The notes under the pieces were generated by a model. That model was not told the origin of the DNA, searched no databases, and saw nothing but the letters and a program-made list of their open reading frames with translations. A DNA stretch of 64,000 nt. Origin: Cristatella mucedo (taxonomy: Eukaryota; Bryozoa; Phylactolaemata; Cristatellidae). Below, piece after piece: positions 54,188 through 64,000 of the stretch; within the stretch, counting starts at the first letter, position 1; each line of letters opens with the position of its first letter. The DNA is taken from the NCBI GenBank assembly GCA_009760855.2, contig WPIO01000145.1, forward strand, positions 25,001-89,000, written 5' to 3'. The translations under genes were made by a program, and so were the position numbers.

Positions 54188-54226
54188 CTATACGACACAA
54201 TTAACCTTAAAGCCAATAAATTTTGA
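54188..54226. other. Junction from hAT to KDZ remnant
   Basis: Forty bases with no viral similarity, although the opposite side of the hAT is viral coding sequence. Confidence 0.4.
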
Positions 54227-55507
54227 CTACCTCGAGTTGCCTTTCAAGCTATGCAGCTTAACATTACCATCGTTATGTGCAGTACGTTGCTGGTTAGTCC
54301 AGGAAGAAAAATCTATGCAGCAGGGCTCCTGGAATTTAGTCAAGCCTTCTTGACAGAAGCTGTATTGTCGAAGCACTTGCATGAGCATGTCCGGTCTAAC
54401 TAAGGGATTCAAAAAAATTAACGTTTTGAGTACTAAGGCTCTGACACAATTTTCATTAACAATCGCTTCATGCTGATACACCACTTTCTTACATCCTGAC
54501 TGAAACTTCTTTCTTGTAAATGTAAATCATCTTACACAAATTTTCACACAAAAAACAAGGCATTCTTATTTACAAATGCAGCCATCGTGATCAGCCATAC
54601 CCCAGGTCTATAGCTGGATTAATCTGCTAGCAATCTACAGAATGCTGCAACTAAGAATCTTGGTGGGATTTTCAAAAGGCTTTGCAATATTTCAGTCATT
54701 CCTCAGACACCAGGGTGGTCAACCGACATATTGATGACGGCCAGAAATCAAGGCGGATATTTGATAGAGGTCCGGGCCTTTTCTGTGTGCCGCACGATGA
54801 ACATTCAAGAACCCCGATTGTCACGCTAAAGCTTCCTAAAATATAGCATTTACTTTTCATCATAACTACAAGTAGTGATATTTCAATGTGAGCAATTACT
54901 ATAATCAAAATAAGCTACCTTGGATGGCTATCACAAATACCGTTGTCTTGCTATCGACACTTTCATATCTGTTACTTCCGCAGTAGCAAATGTCTCCATA
55001 GCTAGCCGCATAAAACCATTTACTTTCAAATAAAATTCCTCTTAATGTTCAAGTAATCGCTTTCTACTCAACAATGCCACACATTTCAGATGCGTAGTCA
55101 CCGAGGTTTTACCTTTCTAATGCCTCTCCGCTGCCATATAAAAAGAATATTTGCTAGCTGGTACTCTCCAGTGGTATCCATTTGGTCATGAGGAGGATTG
55201 ACTTACGGTGAATTTTCTTGTCACAATTTATGCAAAAAGTGCCACAGGGTACACGCCGGACATAAGAATTGGCACAGCAGCTGAAGCACTTCGGCAAGTT
55301 AACACTGGCAACTCCCATCGAAGCTTCTTCAAATCTAGCAGTCCTCAACGACGACCAGCTGTCATCCTGTAGCTGCTCGTCATGCTCTGGCTGGGAGAGA
55401 AGGGCGTTCTTATTCATTTGTGCTTCCAAAGCATTTTTAATCCGAGATATATCTATATCAATACAGGTAACGTCGGTTAATTGGCCAGTAAGGCACTGTC
55501 TATGCAA
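54227..55507 (-). pseudogene. KDZ (Kyakuja/Dileera/Zisupton) transposase remnant in three exon-like pieces
   Basis: Minus-strand pieces in protein order. 55507-55154 has a cysteine cluster CFSCCANSY..CGTFCINCDKKIH, like the CxC domains of KDZ transposases. About 54834-54696 begins after a TATTTTAG acceptor, with LECSSCGTQKRPG and LDFWPSSICR. 54484-54227 has FQEPCCIDFSSW and HNDGNVKLHSLKGNSR, similar to the C-x2-C..DGN-x2-L block. GT donors follow the pieces at plausible places. The match is from memory of the family pattern and is moderate. The catalytic C-terminal part is not seen. Confidence 0.5.
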
Positions 55508-55509
55508 TG

Positions 55510-57590
55510 TACCACATTTTAATTTAGCTTAACTGTCCGTAGTTCCTCAATACCTTAAACATCTGTATTGGCATTTCCATTGATTCCAGGTAACCTGCCG
55601 GCTAAAACGTCAGCTAGAAATGCAAACCCGGAATTTCCCTAACGAAATTTTCTACCTTACAACCTCGGATTGAAGATCATAAACAACTTCACTAAAATCT
55701 GGATTACGTTGGCTGACCCACACACATCCAAAGTTCAGCATCCAATTTTAATGTACCTTCACACGTTGCACCAGCATCTAAGGTTGTATGTAAATCCTCT
55801 TGATGATCGATGCAATCTGACCACGATCAAATTACTTTGTGATACTTTCCTCAGCATGGCATTATACGTGCTCACGTGGAAGCCGCATTCGTTGTGCGTG
55901 CGAGCCGAGAGATCATGCGAACAAAACAGTTGCATATTACCTGCAGAAAAAAAACAAATTGCTTTCTAAGTTCAGCGTGGGCATGCCAACATTATGTCAG
56001 TTTCGACCCACACGAGAGGAAAAATATTGAAACCAACGCAAATTATCTGCAACATGCGCCTTTGCACTCATACCTGTCTTTTTTCTTGATGACGGCGGTA
56101 GTGAGCTAGCCGTCCCAAAAAGTGCTTGGTATTTTTTATGATACTTATCAGCAACTTCATTCAATTTTTCATGGCTTCTTCTTTAGCTAAAACATTCATT
56201 CCAGCACCACGTTTCGAACGGAGTGTTTTACATGCATGCAGAGAGGCGCTAAGCATGAGGCCTAAGCACGAGCTTCAAAGCATGAACTTTTTTTTTGTTT
56301 ACGAGCTTCTATCTTCTCCTTGTCCAGCTTTTGGTACTTCTGATTTCGTGTTTCCGCTTTTAAACGGAATTCTTTTTACGAGTTGCTCAAATTTGGTGAC
56401 GGCTTCCTCTATAAAATAGGGCTCCCAGAGATTAAACCGATATGGCACTGTCTGGAATTAGTGGTCCGAAGCGGCAAAAGTTAGCACAACTAAGTACACC
56501 GTAATCGTATTCTCATTTTAATAAACGTGACTGCTGGCTAAATATCCAACCATTGCAAAATTTACGAAGATCAAATTGATAATTACAGCCTCAATCAAAA
56601 AATTCTAGGCCACGAATGCGCATTGGCCTACTACCACGGCTGCGAGGCAGCATGACCTCTTCCTACTAGGTTGACTTGCCTGCGATAAAAACGGATATTA
56701 GAAACTTAGGCATCACAGATGCAATGTACCAGTCTCTGTAATAACGAAAATGTGTTTTCCTGGCTCTATGAAATCGAGACGGAGTTACATATTCACGCAG
56801 GTTGCCCGACAACCCTCAGTATTGCACGGGTGCGGGTTGCGGTGTCCGGAAGAATGTCTTCACACCAGACGTCAGGCCAGACGTCGGAAAAATCGGCATA
56901 CGGTAACAACAAGCGAAGCAACACTCTGACCTTTACTGTGTTCCGCTTCCGCTGCCTTTCCTTCTCGCTCTCTTTCTCATCGAGTAGGACGGCGAACGTT
57001 TTAGCACCGTTTTGCAACTGTATTCTGCAGTTTCGTCGAATAAGAAACCAACAATGTCCTTTTCTTGAGATGATTATCTGCCTTACAGACCTACTATATA
57101 GTAATTATCACAGTGAAAAAATGTGTTTCTGTTGTTATACTTACAGCAACGGTCAACCTTTTTTATATGAGCACAGTCTGCACAGAAAGTGGTCTTGTCT
57201 GGCCATGAACACTGTGTTCATAGCCACCTCGGAACACAGTGTTTGTAGGAGGACGGCGTATTAGCTGCGCCTGCGGCTTCTGCTGTAATTAGCCAAGCAT
57301 CTGACACTAATGCACATGATTCACCTGTGGCCAATAGTTAAGCCATTGAATCAGCGAAGCGTCGGGCCACTAATGCAGATTGTGTTTCGTGTCGTCTGCT
57401 GCAATTGATCGACCTCTCATATACGTGCCCGTTGAGAGAAATAAAGGAGTCTCGTTTACTGTGCGCATTCGCCCTCTGTGTGTCCATGAGGCTTCCACTT
57501 GAACAGCCGCCGCTAGAGATACCGTCACAAAACAGCCCGAATTACCAAAATATCTCACAAACCTTGCCGAACTACTTCTACTTCGCATTG
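55510..57590. other. Region without recognisable gene
   Basis: Short frames on both strands (e.g. 56719-57264 plus, 56793-57017 minus) show no family motifs. Could include introns or upstream exons of the KDZ element. No repeats stand out by eye. Confidence 0.35.
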
Positions 57591-57593
57591 GCT

Positions 57594-57905
57594 AATCCTT
57601 ATGCCGGGACCACGTTCGCGCACACAAACAAAACAAAAAAAAACACACAAAATGTGAGCCGGGTGCGATACGACCGTATTCGGTGGCGTCCACCAAATCC
57701 TCCTACCGCTGTATCGTCCTGTCCCTCAGTCGCCGGTGAACAGCCCGCCCTCCTTCCTCGCTTTCAGAGAAACTAGTCTGGCAACTACCGGAAACGGCGT
57801 CTAGACGGAACCGAAGACAAAAGAAGGACTCCTCGCGAGCGTCGCCCTATCCTTATATAACTAGGCGGGACAATGGGGTTGACAAGCGAGCCAATATCAA
57901 TCGCC
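57594..57905 (+). repeat. Dispersed repeat, copy 1 (with TATA box)
   Basis: Shares about 280 bp with 62302-62757: GCGATACGACCGT.TTCGGTGG, CCTGT.CC.TC..TCGCCGG, GAACAGCCCGCCCTCCT. It ends in CCTTATATAACTAGGCGGGA then GACAATGGGG. The TATATAA box may mark a promoter or LTR. Confidence 0.65.
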
Positions 57906-57944
57906 TCATGATCCTACTACGACCTTCCTCTTCCTCTTGCTCAC

Positions 57945-58040
57945 AGCTCAAGAACGCAGGTGCTATTCAGCCACCTCTCTCGTTCTCACGTCCTAGAGGA
58001 CGCATGTGCTTTTCGGCCACCTTTCTCGTTCTCACGGAAA
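57945..58040 (+). repeat. Short tandem duplication (~45-50 bp, two copies)
   Basis: GGTGCTATTCAGCCACCTCT and GTGCTTTTCGGCCACCTTTC, both followed by CTCGTTCTCACG. Confidence 0.6.
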
Positions 58041-58249
58041 CCCGTCCAGCAACTCGAGAACTGCTGGCGGCGGCAGCGACTTTGAGCAAATGTTGCCAAA
58101 TTCTTAAAATGATAGCCGGGACTATAGGATTGACAGCCCAGCAACCTCAGATCACTCACCTCAGATCGGCTGAAGGCTGACGGCTGCGTCATGTGGCTCG
58201 AGGCTCTAGTACAGAGGTGCCTCCTGCTGATTAGTTCTTGTGCGCCCTA

Positions 58250-59520
58250 AAATAATAATAATAATAATAATAATAATGCACTTGATAAAGCGCCATCGGA
58301 GAACTAAATCTCTTTCTAGGCGCTTTACATTTGCTGCAAAGGGAAATGCAATTGAATGGTGAGTAATACCATGCTTGATAAACAAACAACATGAATAACA
58401 TGGTTAGGGGTAGCATGGTTAGGGGTAACATGCACAGGGTCAGCATGCAAATGTGGTTAGTGGCCATATGCACAGTGTCAGCACGCATAAGCACATCAAG
58501 GACGAATCACAGGGACCCACTAAATGCTATCCTAAATCGGAGTGTTTTTAAGTTCTTTTTAAATGTGGTCAAGTCGGGGAATGTTTTGACGCAGGTCGGG
58601 AGATAGTTCCAGGCTTTGGGAGCATACGAACTAAATGCACGGCCTCCAAAGGATTCGAGGCTTGTACGAGGTATTGGTAGACTGTTGGATTCCGAAAAGC
58701 GGGTGGTACGATACTTGGCCTGGTGGGGGAGTAGATCTGAGAGATAAGCTGGAGCCAAAGAATGAAGTAAGTTAGTTAGTTAGTAAGTTAGTTTTATTAT
58801 CGCTTAGTTTTATAAAAATTTGCTGCCATCCATGTGCCGATGTCATCAATGCATGCAGCAAGTGAGTTGAGAGAAATTGAGGTGCTCGAAGGCTAGGTGG
58901 GATCAAAGCAAAGGTACAACTGAATGTCATCCGCATAGAAGTGAAAGCCTAGATTGTGCTAGGCAATCACATCAGCAAGAGGGAGAGTATAAACCGTAAA
59001 AAGAACCGGACGTAGCACGGAGCCCTGAGTTACCCCACATTTCAGAGGTACCTCGGATGATCTTTGTCCATTCACGTCAATACTCTCGTGTCTCCCACTG
59101 AGATAGGGCCTGAACCATTGCAGATCAGTGCCAGTGATGCCCAGACGAGATGAGAGGCGCTCTTGAAGGACTTTGTGATCGATGGTATCAAAAGCTGCCT
59201 AAAGATCGAGCACAACAAGCAGAGACACTCTACCCATGTCTGCATTCCTAAGTAGGTCGTTGTATACCCTATGCAATGCTGACTCTGTGGAGTGATTAGT
59301 TCTAAAGCTAGACTGGAACTTACTAGCAAGGTTTTAAGTTTCGATATATGACTTCAGCTGGTCCGCCATAACCCGTTCCAGTGTCTTTGATAGGATAAGG
59401 TAGAAGGGAGACTGGGCGGTAGTTGCTCAAGTTCTCTTGGTCTAGTGTCGCTTTCTTGAGAAGTGGCCTGACTACAGCTTTTTTGAAAGGTGCTGGGAAA
59501 TGACCTGAGGCTGTTAAAAG
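58250..59520 (-). mobile_element. CR1/L2-like LINE, degraded, with internal deletion
   Basis: The 3' end at about 58250 carries (AAT)n. The minus strand then reads the RT C-terminus (58507-58758: LSDLLPHQAKYRTTRFSESN, GRAFSSYAPKAWNYLP), very close to the LINE at 45375. A GTTA-rich junction (58770-58800) follows, then RT core pieces between about 58830 and 59520: HFYADDIQLY-type YADD motif, GVTQGSVLRPVLF and DHKVLQERL. The segment between core and C-terminus is deleted. Several stops. Confidence 0.75.
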
Positions 59521-59549
59521 ACTGAGTTAGGCCGGTGCTGTGCTACATA

Positions 59550-59696
59550 TACATATATATATATATATATATTTATATTAATTATTTATATTCATATTTA
59601 TATATGCATGTGTGTGTGTGCATGTATATATATATATATATAGAGAGAGAGAGATTCGTGTATATATATATATATATATATATACACGAATCTCTT

Positions 59697-59728
<32 letters not shown>

Positions 59729-59800
59729 CATGCACACACATGTATATATAAATATATATGTGTGAGTGTGTGTGTATGTATATATCCAAGCCCAACTTAT
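59550..59800. repeat. TA-rich microsatellite with nested palindrome
   Basis: (TA)n and (TG)n runs. A perfect 46-bp palindrome at 59650-59695 has arms AGAGATTCGTG/CACGAATCTCT around (TA)12. Imperfect symmetry extends to about 59605-59745. Ile/Tyr-rich frames are artefacts. Confidence 0.9.
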
Positions 59801-60229
59801 GTTTTAATCAACACTGGCGAAAATTACTTTTTGGGTTCCGCTGAGTTCGCGGCCTATTAACTGCATAAACTAGTTATTTAAAACCAGTAATATCTATTTT
59901 CTATTCAATGGTAAATAATAGAGCTCATAGACTTTACCCTTGCCATGTCGCTGACGTTTTATTTGAGATAAGTAGGAACTCACCGCCAGGGCCATTAGAG
60001 TGATCTCCCCAACCCCAAAAGTAGAAAGTCGCTTCGGGGTTAACATGACAAACCCGCTACGGCAAATCGCAAAGGAATATCCTGAAATAACTGCAAGTCT
60101 TTTAGGTACCTCAGGGCTTGGTTATTTAGGGTGCAGAGGCTCTAAGCGGTAAGCTGTGCTCGACGGGTTCATCAAATTACCCCAGTCCACCGAAATGCAC
60201 TCGAATTAGGCTAACATCGACCAGACCTA
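59801..60229. other. Spacer with no recognised content
   Basis: No gene or clear repeat seen between the TA palindrome and the CCGAAATCCAC repeat family. Confidence 0.35.
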
Positions 60230-61195
60230 AGCATTGCCAAGCCCAAATTTTTCACTGACTTTGTTGTACATGTTCAAATTAATCTGTCCACCAAATTTAA
60301 TTTCGCTGCTTGAGTCCGCACGTATGCAAATGAGCTTCGACGCCGAACGCTTGTACCACAATCCGTCGCAATCCATTCTAGTTCCCGTCAAATCCACCAC
60401 AAATCAGCGGCGCACCGTTTCAAAACGTTTGGAATATCTAACTCCGCTACGCGCACAATATACCCGGAAAGTTTCGAGAGATTCTGCTCATGCATTCTTA
60501 CGAAGTCCACTAAAATAAGATGGCGATGGCCCAGGCCAATACAGCAATCCACCGAAATCCACTCCATTCCACCTCATAACGTAAGAAATCCGGTTCGCAA
60601 AGCTCCTTTTTTGATTGCATACTACAGTAAACTCTGCAAAAATTGCACTTGCAAAAAATTTTACTTGCATTAGCATGGTCGTTAAAGTGCAATGTGCTGC
60701 AATCGACTGCAGTAGCCCGGGCCAATACCACAATCCACTTCAATCCACCGAATACACAGCACAAAAAATCGAAAAACATTCCACCGAGCTCCAGTTTTTA
60801 TTGCATATTAAAGTACACGATGCTGCGTGCACAACCACGTAAAATAGAAAAATCTGTGCATCTTCACACTATGGCAATGGCGGCAACCGTCTGAAATGAC
60901 CAGGAACATTACCGAAATTCACTGTAAATCGTCCTCAAATCGCCATCGCAAAGACATTGCATATAGATCTGAACTCAGTTCAAAGTGCATCCACAAAATT
61001 TCGCTCCATTGTGCGCACGCATTGTCATGCAATACATTGCAATCGACTGCAACGTCCCGGTCCCTTACCGAAATCCACCTCAATCCGCAGCAATACGCCG
61101 CACAGTATGTACTGACAGTGTGTGCGCCATGAGTGAGCGTTATGTGGTAGGACAATTACAAATTCAAACGGCCGATTTCCAGCAAATTTGAAACT
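60230..61195 (+). repeat. ~150-190 bp repeat family, forward orientation
   Basis: Degenerate tandem units with GCAATCGACTGCA, GCCCGGGCCAATACC and CAATCCACCGAAATCCAC, recurring near 60523, 60706, 60898 and 61049. Confidence 0.65.
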
Positions 61196-61610
61196 GGTTG
61201 TCGTTAGAAGCCGGGCTATTGCCATCGATTGCCGTGAATTGCCCTCGGTTGTGCCTTGACAATTGTTTATAAGGATGTGGCTGCACTTTTTATGCAGTGC
61301 AGTGTAATAAGCAAGAAGCGTTTGAGCTTCTCTCAGCCACTATCGGTTCACCTGTAGCTGACCGTTAGGGATTGGCAATTTCCTTGGGCCATTGCCGTCG
61401 ATTGCCGTGCGTTGCCGTCTATTAAACACGCGCAATGGGTGACAATAATTCTCGCGATCAGTTACATGTTACGTGGAATGAGAGTTGCAGTTTATAGCAG
61501 CCAATCATGTCAATTTTTCAGGGATTTCGCTATTCGCCCCTACCATTGCTGTGGATTGCCGTGCATTGCTGACAGTTATGTAACGCCGAAGGCTCGGCGG
61601 GGTAAGCTTG
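61196..61610 (-). repeat. Same repeat family, reverse orientation, part 1
   Basis: GGCTATTGCCATCGATTGCC, GGCCATTGCCGTCGATTGCC and CATTGCTGTGGATTGCCGTG near 61212, 61385 and 61536 are the complements of the forward units. Confidence 0.6.
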
Positions 61611-61876
61611 ACCTGCCGCTTACCTAGCGGCGTAGCCTATCGCCTAATGCCGTTCGGTGCGCGCCTACGCGCAATAAGCTGGCCGCCACGAAACGAGCGT
61701 TTCTGGCGCTGACCTGCTTACCGTTACTAAAGGGGGTCGTGAGTCCGCGGCGTGAATTGGAAAGCGAGACACACAGATTGGGGATTTTACTGAACTTTAT
61801 TCGCAAGCGCACAAAGTCGCTGCGCGTCTAGTTCAGCTTTATCTTCACACTCCTCGCACGTTCTCAACTGCACCAA
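61611..61876. other. Spacer before 122-bp tandem repeat
   Basis: GC-rich, no gene recognised. Confidence 0.35.
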
Positions 61877-62285
61877 CACTCTTGCGGAGGGAATACTCCT
61901 CCACACTAAGCGCGACCCGGACCCTAAACCCTAACCGGTGAACTAGGAATCCGTTCCTGCCTGTGCCGAGGGAATACCCCAAACACGCCAACTTAAAACA
62001 CTCTTGCGGAGGGAATACTCCTCCGCACTGAAGCGCGTACCGGAGTCTAAACCCTGACCGGTGAACTAGAACTCGGTTTCCACCAGTGCGGCCGGAATAC
62101 TCCACACACGCCAACTCATGCACTCCTGCGGAGGAAATACGTCTTCACACTGGGGCTACTTACGTGTATAATGGGAAACGACCCAAATAGACGGAGCCCG
62201 AACCAGAGTCTAAACCCTGACCGGTGAACTAGAACTCGGTTTCCAACAGTGCGACAGGAATATTCCACACACGCCAACTACGCCT
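61877..62285 (+). repeat. 122-bp tandem repeat, about three copies
   Basis: CACTC(T/C)TGCGGAGG starts at 61877, 61999 and 62121 (122-bp steps). Each unit also has TAAACCCT(A/G)ACCGGTGAACT and ACACGCCAACT. The third unit carries an extra ~40-50 bp (GGGGCTACTTACGTGTATAA). Confidence 0.8.
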
Positions 62286-62301
62286 AGCTCGCACCGGCAG
62301 A

Positions 62302-62757
62302 CCCCTATGCCGAGACCACGTGCTAGCGCGCACACACAGAACACGAAAGAACACAAAATGCCAGCTCGGGCGCGATACGACCGTGTTCGGTGGAGTCCAC
62401 CGAATCCTCCTAGCACTGTCTCCTCCTGTTCCGTCAATCGCCGGCGAACAGCCCGCCCTCCTCCCTCGCTTCCAGAGAAAACGAGTCCGACGGCGGAGCC
62501 GGACCAAAGACAGAAGACCACAGACAAAAAGACCCAGAGCGAGCGTCGCTCGACTCTTAAATACTTGGCTGAGACAATGGGGCAAGAGCTTAGTGGTATT
62601 GGGCCCGACACCATGGCCCATTACTGTAAGGAACTAATACCGGCACTAGGCCACTGGAATGTCCCCTCTGTCCAGCTTGAATGGCGAATGGGTTCCAGAC
62701 GATTCTTTCTTGGACCGAGTGAAGGCGGAGGTTGACAGGCTAGCCAACATCAATCAG
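62302..62757 (+). repeat. Dispersed repeat, copy 2 (with ~150-bp insertion)
   Basis: Aligns with 57594-57905, except for an extra ~150 bp at 62583-62731 that separates GACAATGGGG from TTGACAGGCTAGCCAACATC. In copy 1 these parts are adjacent. Confidence 0.65.
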
Positions 62758-62999
62758 CAGCTTCCGCGGGTATCGGACCAATTCTAAAGGCCGAATCGCC
62801 ACCGCCGGTCTCAGCTTCCTGGCTTGCTCTTAAGCTCTTGCTCTCTAACCGCGCTGACGCTCCTCTCTGGCTCACTGCTCCAGGACAAAGGAATTCTAGC
62901 TCGCCTCCGAACAGCTCTTGTTCGCGCTAAAATTCAGCCAAGGCCAGCAAAGTGCTACAGTTAGCTAGCAAAGCATCGTAAAAACTCCACGGTTTTACT
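62758..62999. other. Spacer with no recognised content
   Basis: GC-rich, CTC-rich stretch after the dispersed repeat; no gene or clear repeat unit. Confidence 0.35.
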
Positions 63000-64000
63000 T
63001 TGGACGCAGCGGAATGTTATATGCAATGAAAATTGGGGCTTCGAGCTGTCAATTACTCGTCAATTTGCCATGAATTGGAGTATTGGCCCAGGCCATTGCT
63101 GCCGATCGCCATTCATCGCTCGAGATCGCACGTGGGCGATTGGTTGAAGGTGAATGTTACGTGGAATGAGAATGGAGATTGGTGCAGCCCATTTCTCATC
63201 GATCTGCCACGAATTACTGCATTAATCCCTGTCGTTGCTATCGATTGCCGTGTATTGTTGACAATTAACGTGCAAAATAGTTTGAAATTCTTAAGAAATT
63301 TACTTTTAGCACAAAGAAATGTGAAATGCGATGACAATGGGCACTTCGTGCAGACAGTTGGTAGTGGATTGCTGCTTCGAGCCAAGCCGTTGCCATAGAT
63401 TTTCATGCATTGCCCGAGATTGTTCGAGCGCAATTGCTTAAGGTGATATGTTTGACTTTAACTAGTGTGCTTTGCAACATGAATTAACAATTGGAGCATT
63501 AAGAAACCAATTTCAGGGCTTTTTGCTTCAGATTGATGTAGATTGCCGTATTGGCCCGCGCCATTGCAGTCAATTGCAGTGCTTTGCTGCCGAATGGTCA
63601 AGGCGCTGTGGTGAAATTGTGCGATCACACAATAACCAAAAATTGGAGCAACATGGAATCTCAGGTTAAGAATTTAGAAACCTGGAATCGTAGAATTATA
63701 GCTTTAAGTGTACTGCAGTTCATCGCTGCCGAATGGTCGAGGCAATTGCAGTGAAGTTATGCAAATACACAATAACCGAGGAGTAAAGCAGCTTGCAATC
63801 ATAATTTGAGCTTCTAGTATACGTGTTCTGGTGGCTGTGCGGCGGCGTATTGCTGCGAATTGAGGTAGATTGCGGTAAGGGACCGGGACGTTGCAGTCGA
63901 TTGCAATGTATTGCATGACAATTTGTGTGCACAATGGAGCGAAATTTTGTGGATGCACTTTGAATTGAGTCCAGATCTATATGCAATGTCTTTGCGATGG
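63000..64000 (-). repeat. Same ATTGCCGTCGATTGCC repeat family, reverse orientation, part 2
   Basis: Units near 63085, 63226, 63385, 63555 and 63865. The last 163 bp (63838-64000) are almost the exact reverse complement of 60947-61110 and continue past the window edge. Confidence 0.65.

Noticed and set aside
57600-57780. Coding exon suggested by open frames around the CACAAAA/ACCGT region
   Set aside because: The matching copy at 62302 has different frames open; similarity is at DNA level only.
59535-59860. Ile/Tyr-rich ORFs on both strands
   Set aside because: Translations of the TA/TG microsatellite.
61920-61940. Telomere-like CCCTAAACCCTAACC
   Set aside because: A single occurrence inside the 122-bp tandem unit; other units read CTAAACCCTGACC. 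Not a telomeric array.

Overview
The window reads as genomic DNA of an invertebrate metazoan. It is dominated by satellites, microsatellites and decayed transposons, and contains two copies of a degenerate endogenous DNA virus of the adintovirus / Polinton (Maverick) type. The animal assignment rests on the mix of elements: an R2-type LINE with a restriction-like endonuclease, CR1/L2-like LINE 3' ends with (ATT)n tails, a GTF2IRD2-like hAT, KDZ transposase remnants and the adintovirus-like genes. The species cannot be told from the sequence. No ordinary single-copy host gene and no rRNA or tRNA gene was recognised.

Viral copies. Copy A (1-9547) and copy B (about 37815-50640) carry the same genes in the same order but lie in opposite orientation, about 28 kb apart. 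In copy A orientation the order is: packaging ATPase (-); DUF5679-like small protein, adenain-like cysteine protease and a conserved 166-aa protein (all +); a Gly/Ala-rich probable membrane protein (-); three fibre-like genes and two small genes (+); a run of small genes (-); protein-primed DNA polymerase B (-). Copy B also has a PLA2-domain gene. In copy A an HNH-AP2 homing-type endonuclease stands in that place. Copy B continues past the ATPase into two unknown regions and a penton-like candidate, until a hAT element cuts it off. Most genes carry frameshifts or stops that differ between copies, so both are old fossils with independent decay. Nearly every gene has TATA(T)AG(A/G)A a few bases before its ATG, which looks like the viral promoter. 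No integrase and no recognisable major capsid gene are visible; they may lie outside the window.

Between the copies. A 180-bp palindrome (9639-9820) ends copy A. A GC-rich stretch with a 45-bp minisatellite follows, then a ~133-bp satellite in three same-direction blocks (11055-13575, 16090-16810, 21790-24545) separated by inserted DNA. One insert contains an R2-like LINE (about 17600-20640), which itself holds a 5'-truncated CR1-like LINE in its RT active-site codons. From 24545 to 37812 lies a composite satellite with inverted symmetry: a CT array and reversed monomers, then forward monomers, then about 8 kb of nearly pure purine GA array ending at the copy B polymerase.

Right side. Copy B is interrupted by a CR1-like LINE (45375-46330) and truncated by the hAT element (50644-54187). 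Beyond it are three exon-like pieces of a KDZ transposase (54227-55507), a dispersed repeat present twice (57594 and 62302), an old CR1-like LINE (58250-59520), a TA-rich palindrome (59550-59800), a 122-bp tandem repeat (61877-62285) and a ~150-180 bp repeat family that inverts within the window (60230-61610, 63000-64000).
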